This document shows, piece by piece, positions 43,535-52,416 of a stretch of DNA of 64,000 nt (positions are counted from its first letter, which is position 1; each line of letters begins with the position of its first letter). A program made the position numbers and the translations under genes. This DNA comes from Acetobacteraceae bacterium (GTDB lineage: Bacteria > Pseudomonadota > Alphaproteobacteria > Acetobacterales > Acetobacteraceae), in contig JAIXWG010000071.1 in NCBI GenBank assembly GCA_027482245.1, forward strand, positions 42,457-106,456, in the 5' to 3' direction. The notes below the pieces were generated by a model that saw nothing but the letters and a program-made list of their open reading frames with translations, made no database searches and was not told where the DNA came from.

Positions 43535-44419
43535 TCAGACCGCCTCGGCACCGGAGATGATCTCGATCAGCTCCCTGGTGATGTTGGCCTGTCGCGTGCG
43601 GTTGTAGTTGAGCGTGAGCTTGTTGATCATCTCGCCCGCATTGCGGGTCGCGTTGTCCATCGCCGTCATCTGGCTGCCGAAGAAGCCCGCCTGGTTCTCC
43701 AGGATCGCGCGGTACATCTGGATCGCCAGGTTCTGCGGCAGCAGCGTCGCGAGGATCTCCTCCTCGCTCGGCTCGTACTCATACAGCGCCTGCGGACCCG
43801 TGGCGGCCACGGCATCGCCCGCCGGCAGCATCGCCGGGATCATCTGCTGGGCCGACGGCACCTGGCTGATGACGCTGCGGAAGCGGTTGTAGACCAGCGT
43901 GCAGACGTCGAACTCGCCGGCTTCCAGCATCTCCGTCACGCGGGTCGCGATCGCCTGCGCGTCGCTGAAATCCACGCGCTTCTTGCCCTGGAAGCTGATC
44001 TCGCCAACGATCCGGCTGCCGTATTCGCGCTTCAGGAAGGTCGCGCCCTTGCGGCCGACGGACAGCACCTTCACGGTCTTGCCCTCCGCCTCCAGCTCCC
44101 GGATCTTCGTCCGGGCGAAGCGGCTGACATTGGTATTGAAGGCGCCGGCCAGGCCGCGGTCACCCGTGACCACGACCAGCAGGTGGACCTTGTCGCTGCC
44201 GGTGCCGACCAGCATCTTCGGCGCGTCCGGGCTGCCCGCCACGGAAGCGCCGAGGGATGCCAGCATGCGCTCCATGCGCTCGGCATAGGGGCGCGCGGCC
44301 TCGGCCGCCATCTGGGCGCGGCGGAGCTTGGCCGCCGCGACCATCTTCATCGCCTGGGTGATCTTCCGCGTGCTCTTCACCGAGGTGATCCGAGCACGCA
44401 GCGCCTTGAGGCTGGCCAT
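43535..44419 (-). CDS. atpG: ATP synthase F1 subunit gamma
   Basis: A 294-residue rotor shaft subunit. The N-terminal helix MASLKALRARITSVKSTRKI and the C-terminal helix (MDNATRNAGEMINKLTLNYN, RQANITRELIEIISGAEAV) form the coiled coil inside the alpha-beta ring. VVTGDRGLAGAFNTNV is the usual family block. The length is standard. It lies between atpA and atpD with short gaps. Confidence 0.97.
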   Translation of the reverse strand: MASLKALRARITSVKSTRKITQAMKMVAAAKLRRAQMAAEAARPYAERMERMLASLGASVAGSPDAPKMLVGTGSDKVHLLVVVTGDRGLAGAFNTNVSRFARTKIRELEAEGKTVKVLSVGRKGATFLKREYGSRIVGEISFQGKKRVDFSDAQAIATRVTEMLEAGEFDVCTLVYNRFRSVISQVPSAQQMIPAMLPAGDAVAATGPQALYEYEPSEEEILATLLPQNLAIQMYRAILENQAGFFGSQMTAMDNATRNAGEMINKLTLNYNRTRQANITRELIEIISGAEAV

Positions 44420-44445
44420 CCGCCGCTATCCCTTTTCGCCCAGCC

Positions 44446-45984
44446 TCAGCTGAAGGACTTGGCGAAGCCGTCGAGGAAGGCGATCAGCTTGCCCTCGACG
44501 TCCTTCTTGATCTCGCGGTCGTTGCGGATCGAGGCGACGATCTCCGGCTGGCGGGCCTTGATCTCGGACAGCATCTGCCGCTCGAACTCGCCGACCTTGG
44601 AGACGGGCAGCGCATCGAGGTAGCCGCGCGTGCCGGCGAACAGGCTGATCACCTGCTCCTCCACCGGAACCGGCTTGTACTGCGGCTGCTTCAGCAGCTC
44701 CGTCAGGCGCGCGCCGCGGGCCAGCAGGGCCTGCGTCGTGCTGTCGAGGTCGGAGGCGAACTGCGCGAAGGCCGCCATCTCGCGGTACTGCGCCAGCTCC
44801 AGCTTGATCTTACCGGCCACCTGCTTCATCGCCTTGACCTGCGCGGCGGAGCCGACGCGGGAGACGCTGAGGCCGACGTTCACGGCGGGGCGGATGCCCT
44901 TGAAGAACAGTTCCGTCTCCAGGAAGATCTGCCCGTCCGTGATGGAGATCACGTTGGTCGGGATGTAGGCGGAGACGTCGCCGGCCTGCGTCTCGATAAC
45001 CGGCAGCGCGGTCAGCGACCCCTTGCCGAACTCATCGTTCATCTTGGCCGCGCGCTCCAGCAGGCGCGAGTGCAGATAGAACACGTCGCCCGGATAGGCC
45101 TCGCGGCCCGGCGGACGGCGCAGCAGCAGCGACATCTGGCGGTAGGCGACGGCCTGCTTGGACAGGTCGTCATAGAAGATGACGGCGTGCATGCCGTTGT
45201 CGCGGAAGTACTCGCCCAGCGTGCAGCCCGTGTAGGGCGCCAGGAACTGCATCGGCGCGGGGTCGGAGGCGGTGGCGGCGACGACGATCGAGTACTCGAG
45301 CGCGCCGTTCTCCTCCAGCGTCTTCACCAGCTGCGCGACCGTGGAGCGCTTCTGGCCGACGGCGACGTAGATGCAGTAGAGCTTCTTGTGCTCGTCATCG
45401 CCCGCGGCGGCGTTCGCCGCCTTCTGGTTGATGATGGTGTCCAGGATCACGGCGGTCTTGCCGGTCTGGCGGTCACCGATGATCAGCTCGCGCTGGCCAC
45501 GGCCGATCGGGATCAGGGCGTCGATCGCCTTGATGCCGGTCTGCATCGGCTCATGCACCGACTTGCGCGGGATGATGCCCGGCGCCTTCACCTCGACGCG
45601 CATGCGCGTCGTCGCCTGGATCGGTCCCTTGCCGTCGATCGGGTTGCCGAGCGCGTCGACGACGCGGCCCAGGAAGCCCTTGCCGACGCCGACGTCCACG
45701 ATCTCACCGGTACGGGAGACGGTGTCGCCTTCCTTCACGCCCTTGTCGTCACCGAAGATGACGACGCCGACGTTGTCGGTCTCGAGGTTGAGCGCCATGC
45801 CCTTGATGCCGGCGCCGGGGAATTCCACCAGCTCACCAGCCATGACGTTCTGCAGGCCGAAGACGCGCGCGATGCCGTCGCCGACGGTCAGCACGGTGCC
45901 CACTTCGGCGACATTGGCTTCGGCGTCGAAGCCGGAGATCTGAGCCTTCAGGATCTCCGAAATCTCGGCAGGACGGATCTCCAT
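44446..45984 (-). CDS. atpA: ATP synthase F1 subunit alpha
   Basis: A 512-residue non-catalytic nucleotide-binding subunit. The P-loop is GDRQTGKTAV near residue 170. The alpha/beta family signature PAVNVGLSVSRVGSAAQ lies near 365. The N-terminal MEIRPAEISEILKAQISGF is the delta-binding region. It starts one base after the atpH stop, so the two are coupled. Confidence 0.98.
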   Translation of the reverse strand: MEIRPAEISEILKAQISGFDAEANVAEVGTVLTVGDGIARVFGLQNVMAGELVEFPGAGIKGMALNLETDNVGVVIFGDDKGVKEGDTVSRTGEIVDVGVGKGFLGRVVDALGNPIDGKGPIQATTRMRVEVKAPGIIPRKSVHEPMQTGIKAIDALIPIGRGQRELIIGDRQTGKTAVILDTIINQKAANAAAGDDEHKKLYCIYVAVGQKRSTVAQLVKTLEENGALEYSIVVAATASDPAPMQFLAPYTGCTLGEYFRDNGMHAVIFYDDLSKQAVAYRQMSLLLRRPPGREAYPGDVFYLHSRLLERAAKMNDEFGKGSLTALPVIETQAGDVSAYIPTNVISITDGQIFLETELFFKGIRPAVNVGLSVSRVGSAAQVKAMKQVAGKIKLELAQYREMAAFAQFASDLDSTTQALLARGARLTELLKQPQYKPVPVEEQVISLFAGTRGYLDALPVSKVGEFERQMLSEIKARQPEIVASIRNDREIKKDVEGKLIAFLDGFAKSFS

Positions 45985-45985
45985 G

Positions 45986-46591
45986 TTAAGCGGCCCCCTT
46001 CATGGCGTACTGCAGGCGCTGCAGCTTGGACTTCAGTGAATTGTCGTAGAGGCGAGAGCCGATGCGGACGACAAGGCCACCCAGCAGGGTGGCATCGACG
46101 CTCTCGCGCAGCTGCACGCCGGAGAAGCCGGCTTCCGTCAGCCGCGCGGTGATCTGCGCACGCTGGGTGTCCGACAGCGGATGGGCGGTCGCGACCTCGG
46201 CGATCTGCTGCCCGCGGCGAGCCGCGAGCTGCGCGCCGAAGCTGGCCGCGACCTCCGGCAGCCTGGACAGGCGCCGGTTGATGATCAGGACACCGACGAG
46301 GTTGCGCACTTCCGTGCCCACCCCGGCGCGTTCCAGCACCGCGAAGGCGGCGCGCTTCTGCTCCGCCGCGTCATAGCGCGGATCGGCGACGAAGGACCGG
46401 AAGCCAGCATCCTCGCGCCACAGCGCGAAGAGCCTCTCCAGGTCAGCGGCGATCCGATCGGCGGCGCCAGGCTCGGCCTGGCGCAGATCGTCCACGATGC
46501 CGAGCAGCGCGAGCGCATAGCGCTCCGACAGCCCGGAGGGGTTCGGGGCCTTGGTGGAGGCCGAGTCTGCGTTGATCGCTGCGGAGGCCAA
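45986..46591 (-). CDS. atpH: ATP synthase F1 subunit delta
   Basis: A 201-residue peripheral stalk subunit joining F1 to the b subunits. SERYALALLGIVDD begins the six-helix N-terminal domain; the C-terminal RIGSRLYDNSLKSKLQRL is family-typical. The start is a TTG; no in-frame ATG precedes the conserved region, and AGGACCGGG lies upstream. It is the first gene of the F1 operon. The leader contains a near-perfect hairpin (46642-46666, GGGGAGTAAGC / GCTAACCCCC), and further upstream TTGCCG at about 46704-46709 on the minus strand could be a -35 element. The F0 genes are not in this window. Confidence 0.94.
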   Translation of the reverse strand: MASAAINADSASTKAPNPSGLSERYALALLGIVDDLRQAEPGAADRIAADLERLFALWREDAGFRSFVADPRYDAAEQKRAAFAVLERAGVGTEVRNLVGVLIINRRLSRLPEVAASFGAQLAARRGQQIAEVATAHPLSDTQRAQITARLTEAGFSGVQLRESVDATLLGGLVVRIGSRLYDNSLKSKLQRLQYAMKGAA

Positions 46592-46773
46592 GGTGGTCCC
46601 GGTCCTGTCTCTGGGCAGAGCGTCTGCGGATCGCGCTTCAAGGGGAGTAAGCGTTTGCTAACCCCCGTCCCGCGGCGGGCGCGCCTTAGCATGCGTATTG
46701 CGGTGCGGCAACACATCCCGTTCACAGAAGATGCCGGTTCACAGCCGGCGCGCCGCCGTCCAGCATCCCGGAA

Positions 46774-48000
46774 ATGCCCGTCCCACGCCGGTTTCCGACC
46801 CCTTCCTTCCATGGCTGGAAGGTTGTCTCCGCCGCCTTCCTCCTGGCGATTTTCGCCTGGGGCATCGGCTTCTACGGGGTTGGCATCTTCATCGCGACCC
46901 TGGCGGAAAGCAGGTCCTGGCCCGTCGGCGGGCTTTCCGCGGCGGTAACCTTTCATTTTCTTGTCTCGGCCGGGCTGGTCGCCCTGCTGCCGGACTGGCA
47001 CCGCCGGTTCGGCATCGCCGCCGTCACCCGGGCGGGTGCGCTGGCCTCCGGCCTCGGCCTGCTGGGCTGGGGCTGGGCGCCGTACCCTTGGGCGCTGGCG
47101 CCGGCGGCGGCGCTGACGGGGGTGGGATGGGCGCTGTGCAGTGGGGCGGCGATCAACGCCATGCTGATCCCCTGGTTCGACCGGCGGCGACCGGCCGCCC
47201 TCGCCCTGGCCTATAACGGCGCCAGCGTGGGCGGCATCGCCATGACGCCCTTCTGGGCCTGGCTGATCGCGGGCTGGGGATTCGGCACTGCCACCGCCGT
47301 GGTCGCCGCCCTGCTGCTGGCCGTGGTCTGGCCGCTGGCCGGGCTGGTGCTGGGCCGGCGCCCCGCCGAATTCGGCCAGCATCCGGATGGGGAGGAAGCG
47401 GCCCGACCCGCCCCCGCGGTGGCGCCCGCCCCGGCGCGGGACCGCGCGGCGCTGCTGCGGGACCGCCGCTTCATCGGCCTCTCCGCCGCCTTCGCCATCG
47501 GATTGTTCGCCCAGATGGGGCTGGTGACGCATCTGGTGTCCCTGCTCTCCCCGGTGCTGGGCGTGCAGGGGGCAGGCCTCGCCGTCTCCCTCGTCACCGT
47601 CTTCGCGCTGGCGGGCCGCACCGTGACGGGCTGGGTGCTGCCCGAGGGCGAGAAGCGGCGCCTGGCCGCCGCCGCCACCTTCGCGACGCAGGTGGCGGGG
47701 TCGCTGGCGCTGATGCTGGCTGGCGACCAGGCCTGGCTGCTGCTGCTGGGCTGCGCCCTCTTCGGCATCGGCGTCGGCAACCTGCTGTCGCTGCCGCCAC
47801 TCATCGTCCAGGCGGAATTCCCGGCGGCCGAGGTCGGGCGCGTGGTCGCGCTGATGCAGGCGATCAACCAGGCGCTCTATGCCCTGGCGCCGCTGGCCTT
47901 CGGGCTGATGAGGGATATCGGATCGACCGGGGCGGCGATCGGGCTGGCGCTGGTCCTGCAGGCGCTGGCCGGGGCGCTGGTGCTGCGGCGCCCCGGCTGA
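46774..48000 (+). CDS. MFS transporter
   Basis: A 408-residue major facilitator with about twelve spans and a charged central loop near residue 210. FHGWKVVSAAFLLAIFAWGIGFYGVG at the N terminus (given here in part) and the arginine-rich loops (DWHRRFG, WFDRRRP) resemble the monocarboxylate/OFA-type subgroup. The transported compound is unknown. It is divergent from the atp operon with 182 bp between starts and convergent with the ELWxxDGT gene, 7 bp away. Confidence 0.9.
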   Translation: MPVPRRFPTPSFHGWKVVSAAFLLAIFAWGIGFYGVGIFIATLAESRSWPVGGLSAAVTFHFLVSAGLVALLPDWHRRFGIAAVTRAGALASGLGLLGWGWAPYPWALAPAAALTGVGWALCSGAAINAMLIPWFDRRRPAALALAYNGASVGGIAMTPFWAWLIAGWGFGTATAVVAALLLAVVWPLAGLVLGRRPAEFGQHPDGEEAARPAPAVAPAPARDRAALLRDRRFIGLSAAFAIGLFAQMGLVTHLVSLLSPVLGVQGAGLAVSLVTVFALAGRTVTGWVLPEGEKRRLAAAATFATQVAGSLALMLAGDQAWLLLLGCALFGIGVGNLLSLPPLIVQAEFPAAEVGRVVALMQAINQALYALAPLAFGLMRDIGSTGAAIGLALVLQALAGALVLRRPG

Positions 48001-48007
48001 GCCTCCT

Positions 48008-49486
48008 TCACCCGATCAGGGAATGGTCGGGCAGCGGCGCGAAGCCCCGCGCATCGCTGCCGGCCGGGCCAGGGCCGATGTCGGCCAGGGCGAAGGTCCC
48101 CGCCGCGGTCCCGTCGGTGATCCAGGGCTCCGGCCCCGTCACCCCGTCATCCCCGGTGAAGGCCGCCAGGCCCGGGCCGATGGCGGCGATGCCGGTGGGG
48201 GAGGCACTGGCCGCGCCCGGCCGGAGATCCAGCACCAGGACCGTTCCCGCCGGCGTGCCGTCCGTGACCCACAATTCCTGTCCCTGGTCCGGGCTGAAGG
48301 CGCTGAACAGGGCCCGGCCATCGCCGAGCGCGGTGAAGCCGCCCGGGAAGCTCTCGCCGCTGCCGGGCTGCACCGGGCGGGGATCGATATCCGCCAGCAT
48401 CCGGGTGCCGGCCGCCGTGCCGTCGCTGACCCAGGGCTCCAGCCCATGCACCCCGTCATCGGCCGCGAAGACCACGCGCCCCCCGCCGATCGGCACCAGC
48501 GACAGCAGGCCATTGCCGGCGCTGCCGGGGTTGATGTCCGCCACCAGGGCGGCGCCGGTACCATCCGTGACCCAGAGTTCCCGCCCATGCACGCCGTCGA
48601 TGGCGCTGAGCAGGGCGCGGCCATCGCCCAGCGCGACGAAACCGGCGGCGAAGCTGCCCTCCCCGGCATTGATGTCGGCCAGAAGGCGCGTGCCGGCGGC
48701 CGTGCCATCGGTGATCCAGGGCTCGATCCCATGCACCCCGTCATCGGCCCGGAACACGGCGCTGCCATCGCCGATCGGCGTCACGTAGCCGAGCGCCGCG
48801 TTGAAGGCGCTGTCGGGGAAAGTCACCACCACGGCGCTGCCCGCGCCGTCCACCGTGGCGACGCGCAGTTCCGTCCCGGCGGTGAACAGCACCCGCCCGT
48901 CGCCAAGCGGCGCGAAATCCGCCGTGCCGATGAAGGGGCTGTCCGCGTCGAATTGCGGCGCCGCGCGCGTGCCCGCCGCGGTGCCGTCCGTGATCCAGTG
49001 GCGCGTGCCGATCGCCGCGTCATTGGTCCCGAACAGTACCAGGCCATCGCCGAGCGGCGCGAAAAGCCCGGGGAAGGAGGCCTCAGCCCCCGGCACCAGA
49101 TCCGCCAGCAGCCGGGTGCCGGCCGTCGTGCCGTCGGTCACCCAGGGCTCCTGCCCATGCGTGCCGTCATCGGCCGCGAAGACCAGCAGGCCGTCGCCGG
49201 CCGGCACGAAGGGGCCGAGCGCCGGCAGCGTGAAGTTGGCGCCGCCATAGAAGCCGCTGGCCTCGGCGCCGGGATGGATGTCGAGCAGGAGATGCGTGCC
49301 GGCGGCGGTGCCGTCGCTGACCCAGGGCTCGGTGCCGTGGGCGCCATCATCCGCGGCGAAGACCACGGCGGGGGTCACGGCCCCGCCGCCGCCGTCCGGT
49401 GGCCCATCGGGCGGCGGCCCGCCATAGGGATGGTGATGCGCCCCCGCATGAGGATGCGGGACGTGGTGGTGCCGGCCGTTCTTCAC
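48008..49486 (-). CDS. ELWxxDGT repeat protein with histidine-rich N terminus
   Basis: A 492-residue protein made of nine copies of a roughly 50-residue repeat with the core EPWVTDGTAAGTRLLADI (eight good copies, one degenerate at LRVATVDGAG). This matches the ELWxxDGT repeat, predicted to form a beta-propeller. The first 32 residues are unusual, with clusters of histidine (GRHHHVPHPHAGAHHH) then a Pro/Gly/Asp linker. There is no signal peptide; related repeat proteins are often exported by type I secretion, but no such genes are nearby. The AT-rich stretch 49520-49535 (ACCATAATAAAG on the minus strand) is a likely promoter region. Confidence 0.82.
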   Translation of the reverse strand: MKNGRHHHVPHPHAGAHHHPYGGPPPDGPPDGGGGAVTPAVVFAADDGAHGTEPWVSDGTAAGTHLLLDIHPGAEASGFYGGANFTLPALGPFVPAGDGLLVFAADDGTHGQEPWVTDGTTAGTRLLADLVPGAEASFPGLFAPLGDGLVLFGTNDAAIGTRHWITDGTAAGTRAAPQFDADSPFIGTADFAPLGDGRVLFTAGTELRVATVDGAGSAVVVTFPDSAFNAALGYVTPIGDGSAVFRADDGVHGIEPWITDGTAAGTRLLADINAGEGSFAAGFVALGDGRALLSAIDGVHGRELWVTDGTGAALVADINPGSAGNGLLSLVPIGGGRVVFAADDGVHGLEPWVSDGTAAGTRMLADIDPRPVQPGSGESFPGGFTALGDGRALFSAFSPDQGQELWVTDGTPAGTVLVLDLRPGAASASPTGIAAIGPGLAAFTGDDGVTGPEPWITDGTAAGTFALADIGPGPAGSDARGFAPLPDHSLIG

Positions 49487-49632
49487 GATGCGCTTCCCCG
49501 AATGACCGGCAGACCACGTTCTTTATTATGGTTGATGCTAGGTCCGGGGCTCGTCGATCAGCAAGAACGGCCGGCGATACTGTCGTTCACTCTGCATTGA
49601 GCAGCGAACATCGACGGTTCTACTGCGCCGCT

Positions 49633-50043
49633 TCAATCGGAATGTTGCGAAGCTCGGTAATCGGCGTCGGAGACCTGTTCGAGCCAAGTCACCGGCGAAC
49701 CGTCCCGCTTCTCCTGCACCGCGATGTGGCTCATCGCCGTGGTCGCGGTGGCGCCGTGCCAGTGCTTCTCTCCGGGCGGGAACCAGACCACGTCGCCGGG
49801 GCGGATCTCCTCCACCTTCCCGCCTTCGCGCTGCGCCCAGCCGCAGCCGGCGGTCACGATGATCGTCTGGCCATAGGGATGGGTGTGCCAGGCGGTGCGG
49901 GCGCCGGGCTCGAAGGTCACCAGCGCGCCGGCGGCGCGGGCGGGCTCCGGCGGGCTGAAGAGGGGGTCGATGCGGACCGTGCCGGTGAAGTACTCGGCCG
50001 GGCCCCTGGTGGAGGGCACGGTGCCCGCGCGCGTGATGTCCAT
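49633..50043 (-). CDS. Cupin domain protein
   Basis: A 136-residue single-domain cupin. Metal-site motif 1 has H53 and H55 (TAWHTHPYGQ), with glutamine 59 where glutamate is usual. Motif 2 is in PPGEKHWHG. The C-terminal MSHIAVQE closes the barrel. It resembles small cupins annotated as carboxymuconolactone decarboxylase- or quercetinase-like, whose roles are mostly unknown. The ATG is preceded by GGGAGCAGG. The region 126 bp upstream carries a LexA-like box (see the operator entry). Confidence 0.88.
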   Translation of the reverse strand: MDITRAGTVPSTRGPAEYFTGTVRIDPLFSPPEPARAAGALVTFEPGARTAWHTHPYGQTIIVTAGCGWAQREGGKVEEIRPGDVVWFPPGEKHWHGATATTAMSHIAVQEKRDGSPVTWLEQVSDADYRASQHSD

Positions 50044-50168
50044 GGCCCTGCTCCCTCGATGCAAGGCTGTCAGATGGCGCCGGCAGCGCCCCGGCGCCAG
50101 CCGGGATGATCGGCATGGACCGTGAAGCCCGGCTTCATGATCCGCGATTCCGCTGGCGCCCGGGTGAT

Positions 50169-50190
50169 GTTCCGTCTATGTTCCGAACAT
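50169..50190. promoter_or_regulatory. LexA-like direct repeat overlapping a palindrome
   Basis: GTTC-N7-GTTC at 50169-50183 matches the alphaproteobacterial SOS-box pattern. The second GTTC is also part of the perfect inverted repeat ATGTTC-C-GAACAT (50178-50190). No SOS gene lies next to it; the only gene it could control directly is the cupin at 49633-50043. A four-base-pair direct repeat of this kind is expected about once or twice by chance in a window this size, so it is a candidate only. Confidence 0.35.
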
Positions 50191-50231
50191 CGCCGGCCGA
50201 TCCGTGCCCCGCGCCCAGCACCCCCGGAATC

Positions 50232-50268
50232 GGTGCTAAAGGTGCTAAAAGGGGTTAGCGGGGCTAAA
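50232..50268. repeat. Tandem imperfect 9-mers, consensus GGKGCTAAA
   Basis: GGTGCTAAA occurs at 50232-50240 and 50241-50249, then after one base GGGGTTAGC (50251-50259) and GGGGCTAAA (50260-50268). The array lies just beyond the tyrA stop, between it and the LexA-like box. It could be a protein-binding array or slippage-derived sequence. Confidence 0.5.
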
Positions 50269-50276
50269 TCCTGAGG

Positions 50277-51188
50277 TCAGGCCTGCTTACGCTCGATCAG
50301 CCCCTGCCGGATCTTCCGGCCCCGCCTGATCCGGTCCTCGATGAATTCCGCCTCTCCCCAGCGCACGGCGCGGCCTAGCGCGTGCGAATCCTCCGTGAAG
50401 CGCGCCAGCATCTCCAGCAGCGCCTCCCGGTTGTTGAGGAAGACGTCGCGCCACATGGTGGGGTCGCTGGCCGCGATGCGGGTGAAGTCCCGGAAGCCGG
50501 AGGCCGCGAATTTCAGCACCGCCTCCTTCGTCTCCTCCGCCAGATCGTCGGCGGTGGAGACGATGGTGAAGGCCAGCAGGTGCGGCAGGTGGCTGACGAT
50601 GGCGACCACCTTGTCATGGGTGGCGGGGTCCAGCGTCTCGATCATGCTGCCGCAGCGGCGCCACAGCTCCCGCACCTTCTCCACCGCCTCGGGGTCGGTG
50701 CCGGCGACAGGGGTGATGATGGTGTAGCGGCCCTGGAACAGCTCCGGGAACCCGGCATCGGGGCCGGAGTATTCGGTGCCGGCCATGGGATGCGCCGGCA
50801 CCAGGTGGCAGCCCGGGGGCATCAGGGGGCCGATGTCGCGGATCACGCTCATCTTGGTGCTGCCGACATCGGTGACGATGGCGCCGGGCTTCAGGTGCGG
50901 CGCGACCTGGGCCATCACCGCGGCATTGGCGCCGACGGGCACGCAGAAGATGACGCAGTCCGCTCCCTCGACCGCCTTCGCCGCGTCCTCCTCCACCACA
51001 TCGGCAATGCCGAGTTCGCGGACGCGCGCGAGCGTCGCGGGCGTCTTGGCATGGGCCACCACGGTGCGCGCCAGGTCGCCGCGGACCCGCGCCACGCGGG
51101 CGATGGAGGATCCGATCAGGCCCACGCCCAGCAGGCAGAGGCGATCGAAAAGGGGCTCAGCCACGATGGGTGAATTCGGTGAGGGCAT
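50277..51188 (-). CDS. tyrA: Prephenate/arogenate dehydrogenase family protein
   Basis: A 303-residue NAD(P)-dependent enzyme of tyrosine synthesis, converting prephenate to 4-hydroxyphenylpyruvate or arogenate to tyrosine. The Rossmann motif is LGVGLIGSS (residues 20-28). The substrate histidines are in VPAHPMAGTEYSG and VSHLPHLLAF. There is no ACT or chorismate mutase domain. The chosen ATG overlaps hisC by 32 bp; a GTG eight codons later is an alternative start. It is co-transcribed with the aminotransferase upstream. Confidence 0.92.
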   Translation of the reverse strand: MPSPNSPIVAEPLFDRLCLLGVGLIGSSIARVARVRGDLARTVVAHAKTPATLARVRELGIADVVEEDAAKAVEGADCVIFCVPVGANAAVMAQVAPHLKPGAIVTDVGSTKMSVIRDIGPLMPPGCHLVPAHPMAGTEYSGPDAGFPELFQGRYTIITPVAGTDPEAVEKVRELWRRCGSMIETLDPATHDKVVAIVSHLPHLLAFTIVSTADDLAEETKEAVLKFAASGFRDFTRIAASDPTMWRDVFLNNREALLEMLARFTEDSHALGRAVRWGEAEFIEDRIRRGRKIRQGLIERKQA

Positions 51189-52242
51189 CGATCACCATCT
51201 GGCATTCCTCGGCATTGCCGATGGTGATGCGCAGGCACTGGGGCAGCCCGTAGCCGCCCATGGCGCGCACGATCAGTCCGCGCGAGCGGAAATGCGCGTC
51301 GGCGGCCTTGGCGCGCTCACCCGCGCCGAAATCGACGAGGAGAAAATTGCCCTCGCTCGGCCAGACCTTGAGGCCGAGACCCTCCGCCGCCGCGGCCACC
51401 TTGCCGCGCCATTCCGTGTTGTGGGCGATGGACTTCTCGATCCAGCCCGGCTCCGCCAGCGCGGCGATGCCGGCGGCCATGGCGGCGGCGTTCACGTTGA
51501 AGGGCCCGCGCACGCGGCCGAGGATGTCGACGATCGGCGCCGGCGCATAGGCCCAGCCGAGCCGCATGCCGCCGAGGCCGAAGATCTTGCTGAAGGTGCG
51601 CGTCATCACCGTGTTGGGGGTCGCGTCCACCAGCTTCTGGCCGGGGTCGTAGTCCGGCCGCGTGACGTATTCGGCGTAGGCGCTGTCCAGCACCAGCAGC
51701 ACGTCCTGGCGAAGCTCCCGCCGCAGACGGTCCACCTCCGACTGCGGCAGGATGCTGCCGGTCGGGTTGTTGGGGTTGGCGAGGAACATCAGGCGCGTGC
51801 GCGGCCCGACCGCGGCCAGCAGGCCGTCCACATCGGCGGTGAGGTTCTTCTCCGGCACCTTGATGACTTGGCAGCCCGCCCAGCGGCCGGTGATCTCGTA
51901 CATCATGAAGCCATGGGCGGACATGACGAGTTCCGTCCCCTCCCCGCCATAGGCGAGGATGAGCATGGCCAGCAGTTCGTCCGACCCGTTGCCGCAGACG
52001 ATGCGCGCGGGGTCGAGGCCGAAGCGCTTGCCGATCGCCTCCCGCAGCGCCGTCGCGCCGCCATCGGGGTAGCGATGCGCCTCCCGCGCATTGGCGGCGA
52101 TCGCCTCGATGGCCGAGGGGGGCGGGCCGAAGGCGCCCTCGTTGGAGGAGAGCTTGATGATGCGGTTGACGCCCGGGACCTTGGACTCGCCGCCGACATA
52201 GGGCTCGACCGAGAGGATGGACGGGCGCGGCATGACGGTCAT
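51157..52242 (-). CDS. hisC: Histidinol-phosphate/aromatic aminotransferase
   Basis: A 361-residue class I/II PLP aminotransferase. The PLP lysine is K219 in TFSKIFGLGG. NPNNPTGS (157-164) and the RYPDGGA and GNGSDEL motifs are typical of HisC. Enzymes of this group also transaminate aromatic keto acids. Because the gene overlaps tyrA rather than lying in a his operon, it may mainly serve tyrosine and phenylalanine synthesis. It is divergent from metX with 174 bp between starts. A second ATG three codons downstream is possible. Confidence 0.92.
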   Translation of the reverse strand: MTVMPRPSILSVEPYVGGESKVPGVNRIIKLSSNEGAFGPPPSAIEAIAANAREAHRYPDGGATALREAIGKRFGLDPARIVCGNGSDELLAMLILAYGGEGTELVMSAHGFMMYEITGRWAGCQVIKVPEKNLTADVDGLLAAVGPRTRLMFLANPNNPTGSILPQSEVDRLRRELRQDVLLVLDSAYAEYVTRPDYDPGQKLVDATPNTVMTRTFSKIFGLGGMRLGWAYAPAPIVDILGRVRGPFNVNAAAMAAGIAALAEPGWIEKSIAHNTEWRGKVAAAAEGLGLKVWPSEGNFLLVDFGAGERAKAADAHFRSRGLIVRAMGGYGLPQCLRITIGNAEECQMVIDALTEFTHRG

Positions 52243-52416
52243 GGCAGGGGTCCCTGGACGGAGGCGGCAAAGGGGCGTGATCCATAGACGCGCCGGCCCG
52301 CCCCGCCAAGGACCGCACCCAAGGCACCGACCCACTGCCGGAGGCCCATTGCACGTGGCGGTTGCCGGAAGCGGCCGCCCCGCCTATTCCTGCGGCGGAA
52401 ACGCCCCGAGACCGAT

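Noticed and set aside
49606..49620. GAAC-N7-GTTC between the cupin and ELWxxDGT genes
   Set aside because: The half-sites are inverted, not direct, so it does not fit the alphaproteobacterial LexA pattern, and it is close to what chance would give.
50044..50155. A 22-codon minus-strand frame (MKPGFTVHADHPGW...) upstream of the cupin
   Set aside because: It is too short and lacks a convincing ribosome site. It could be a leader peptide, but nothing supports it beyond being open.
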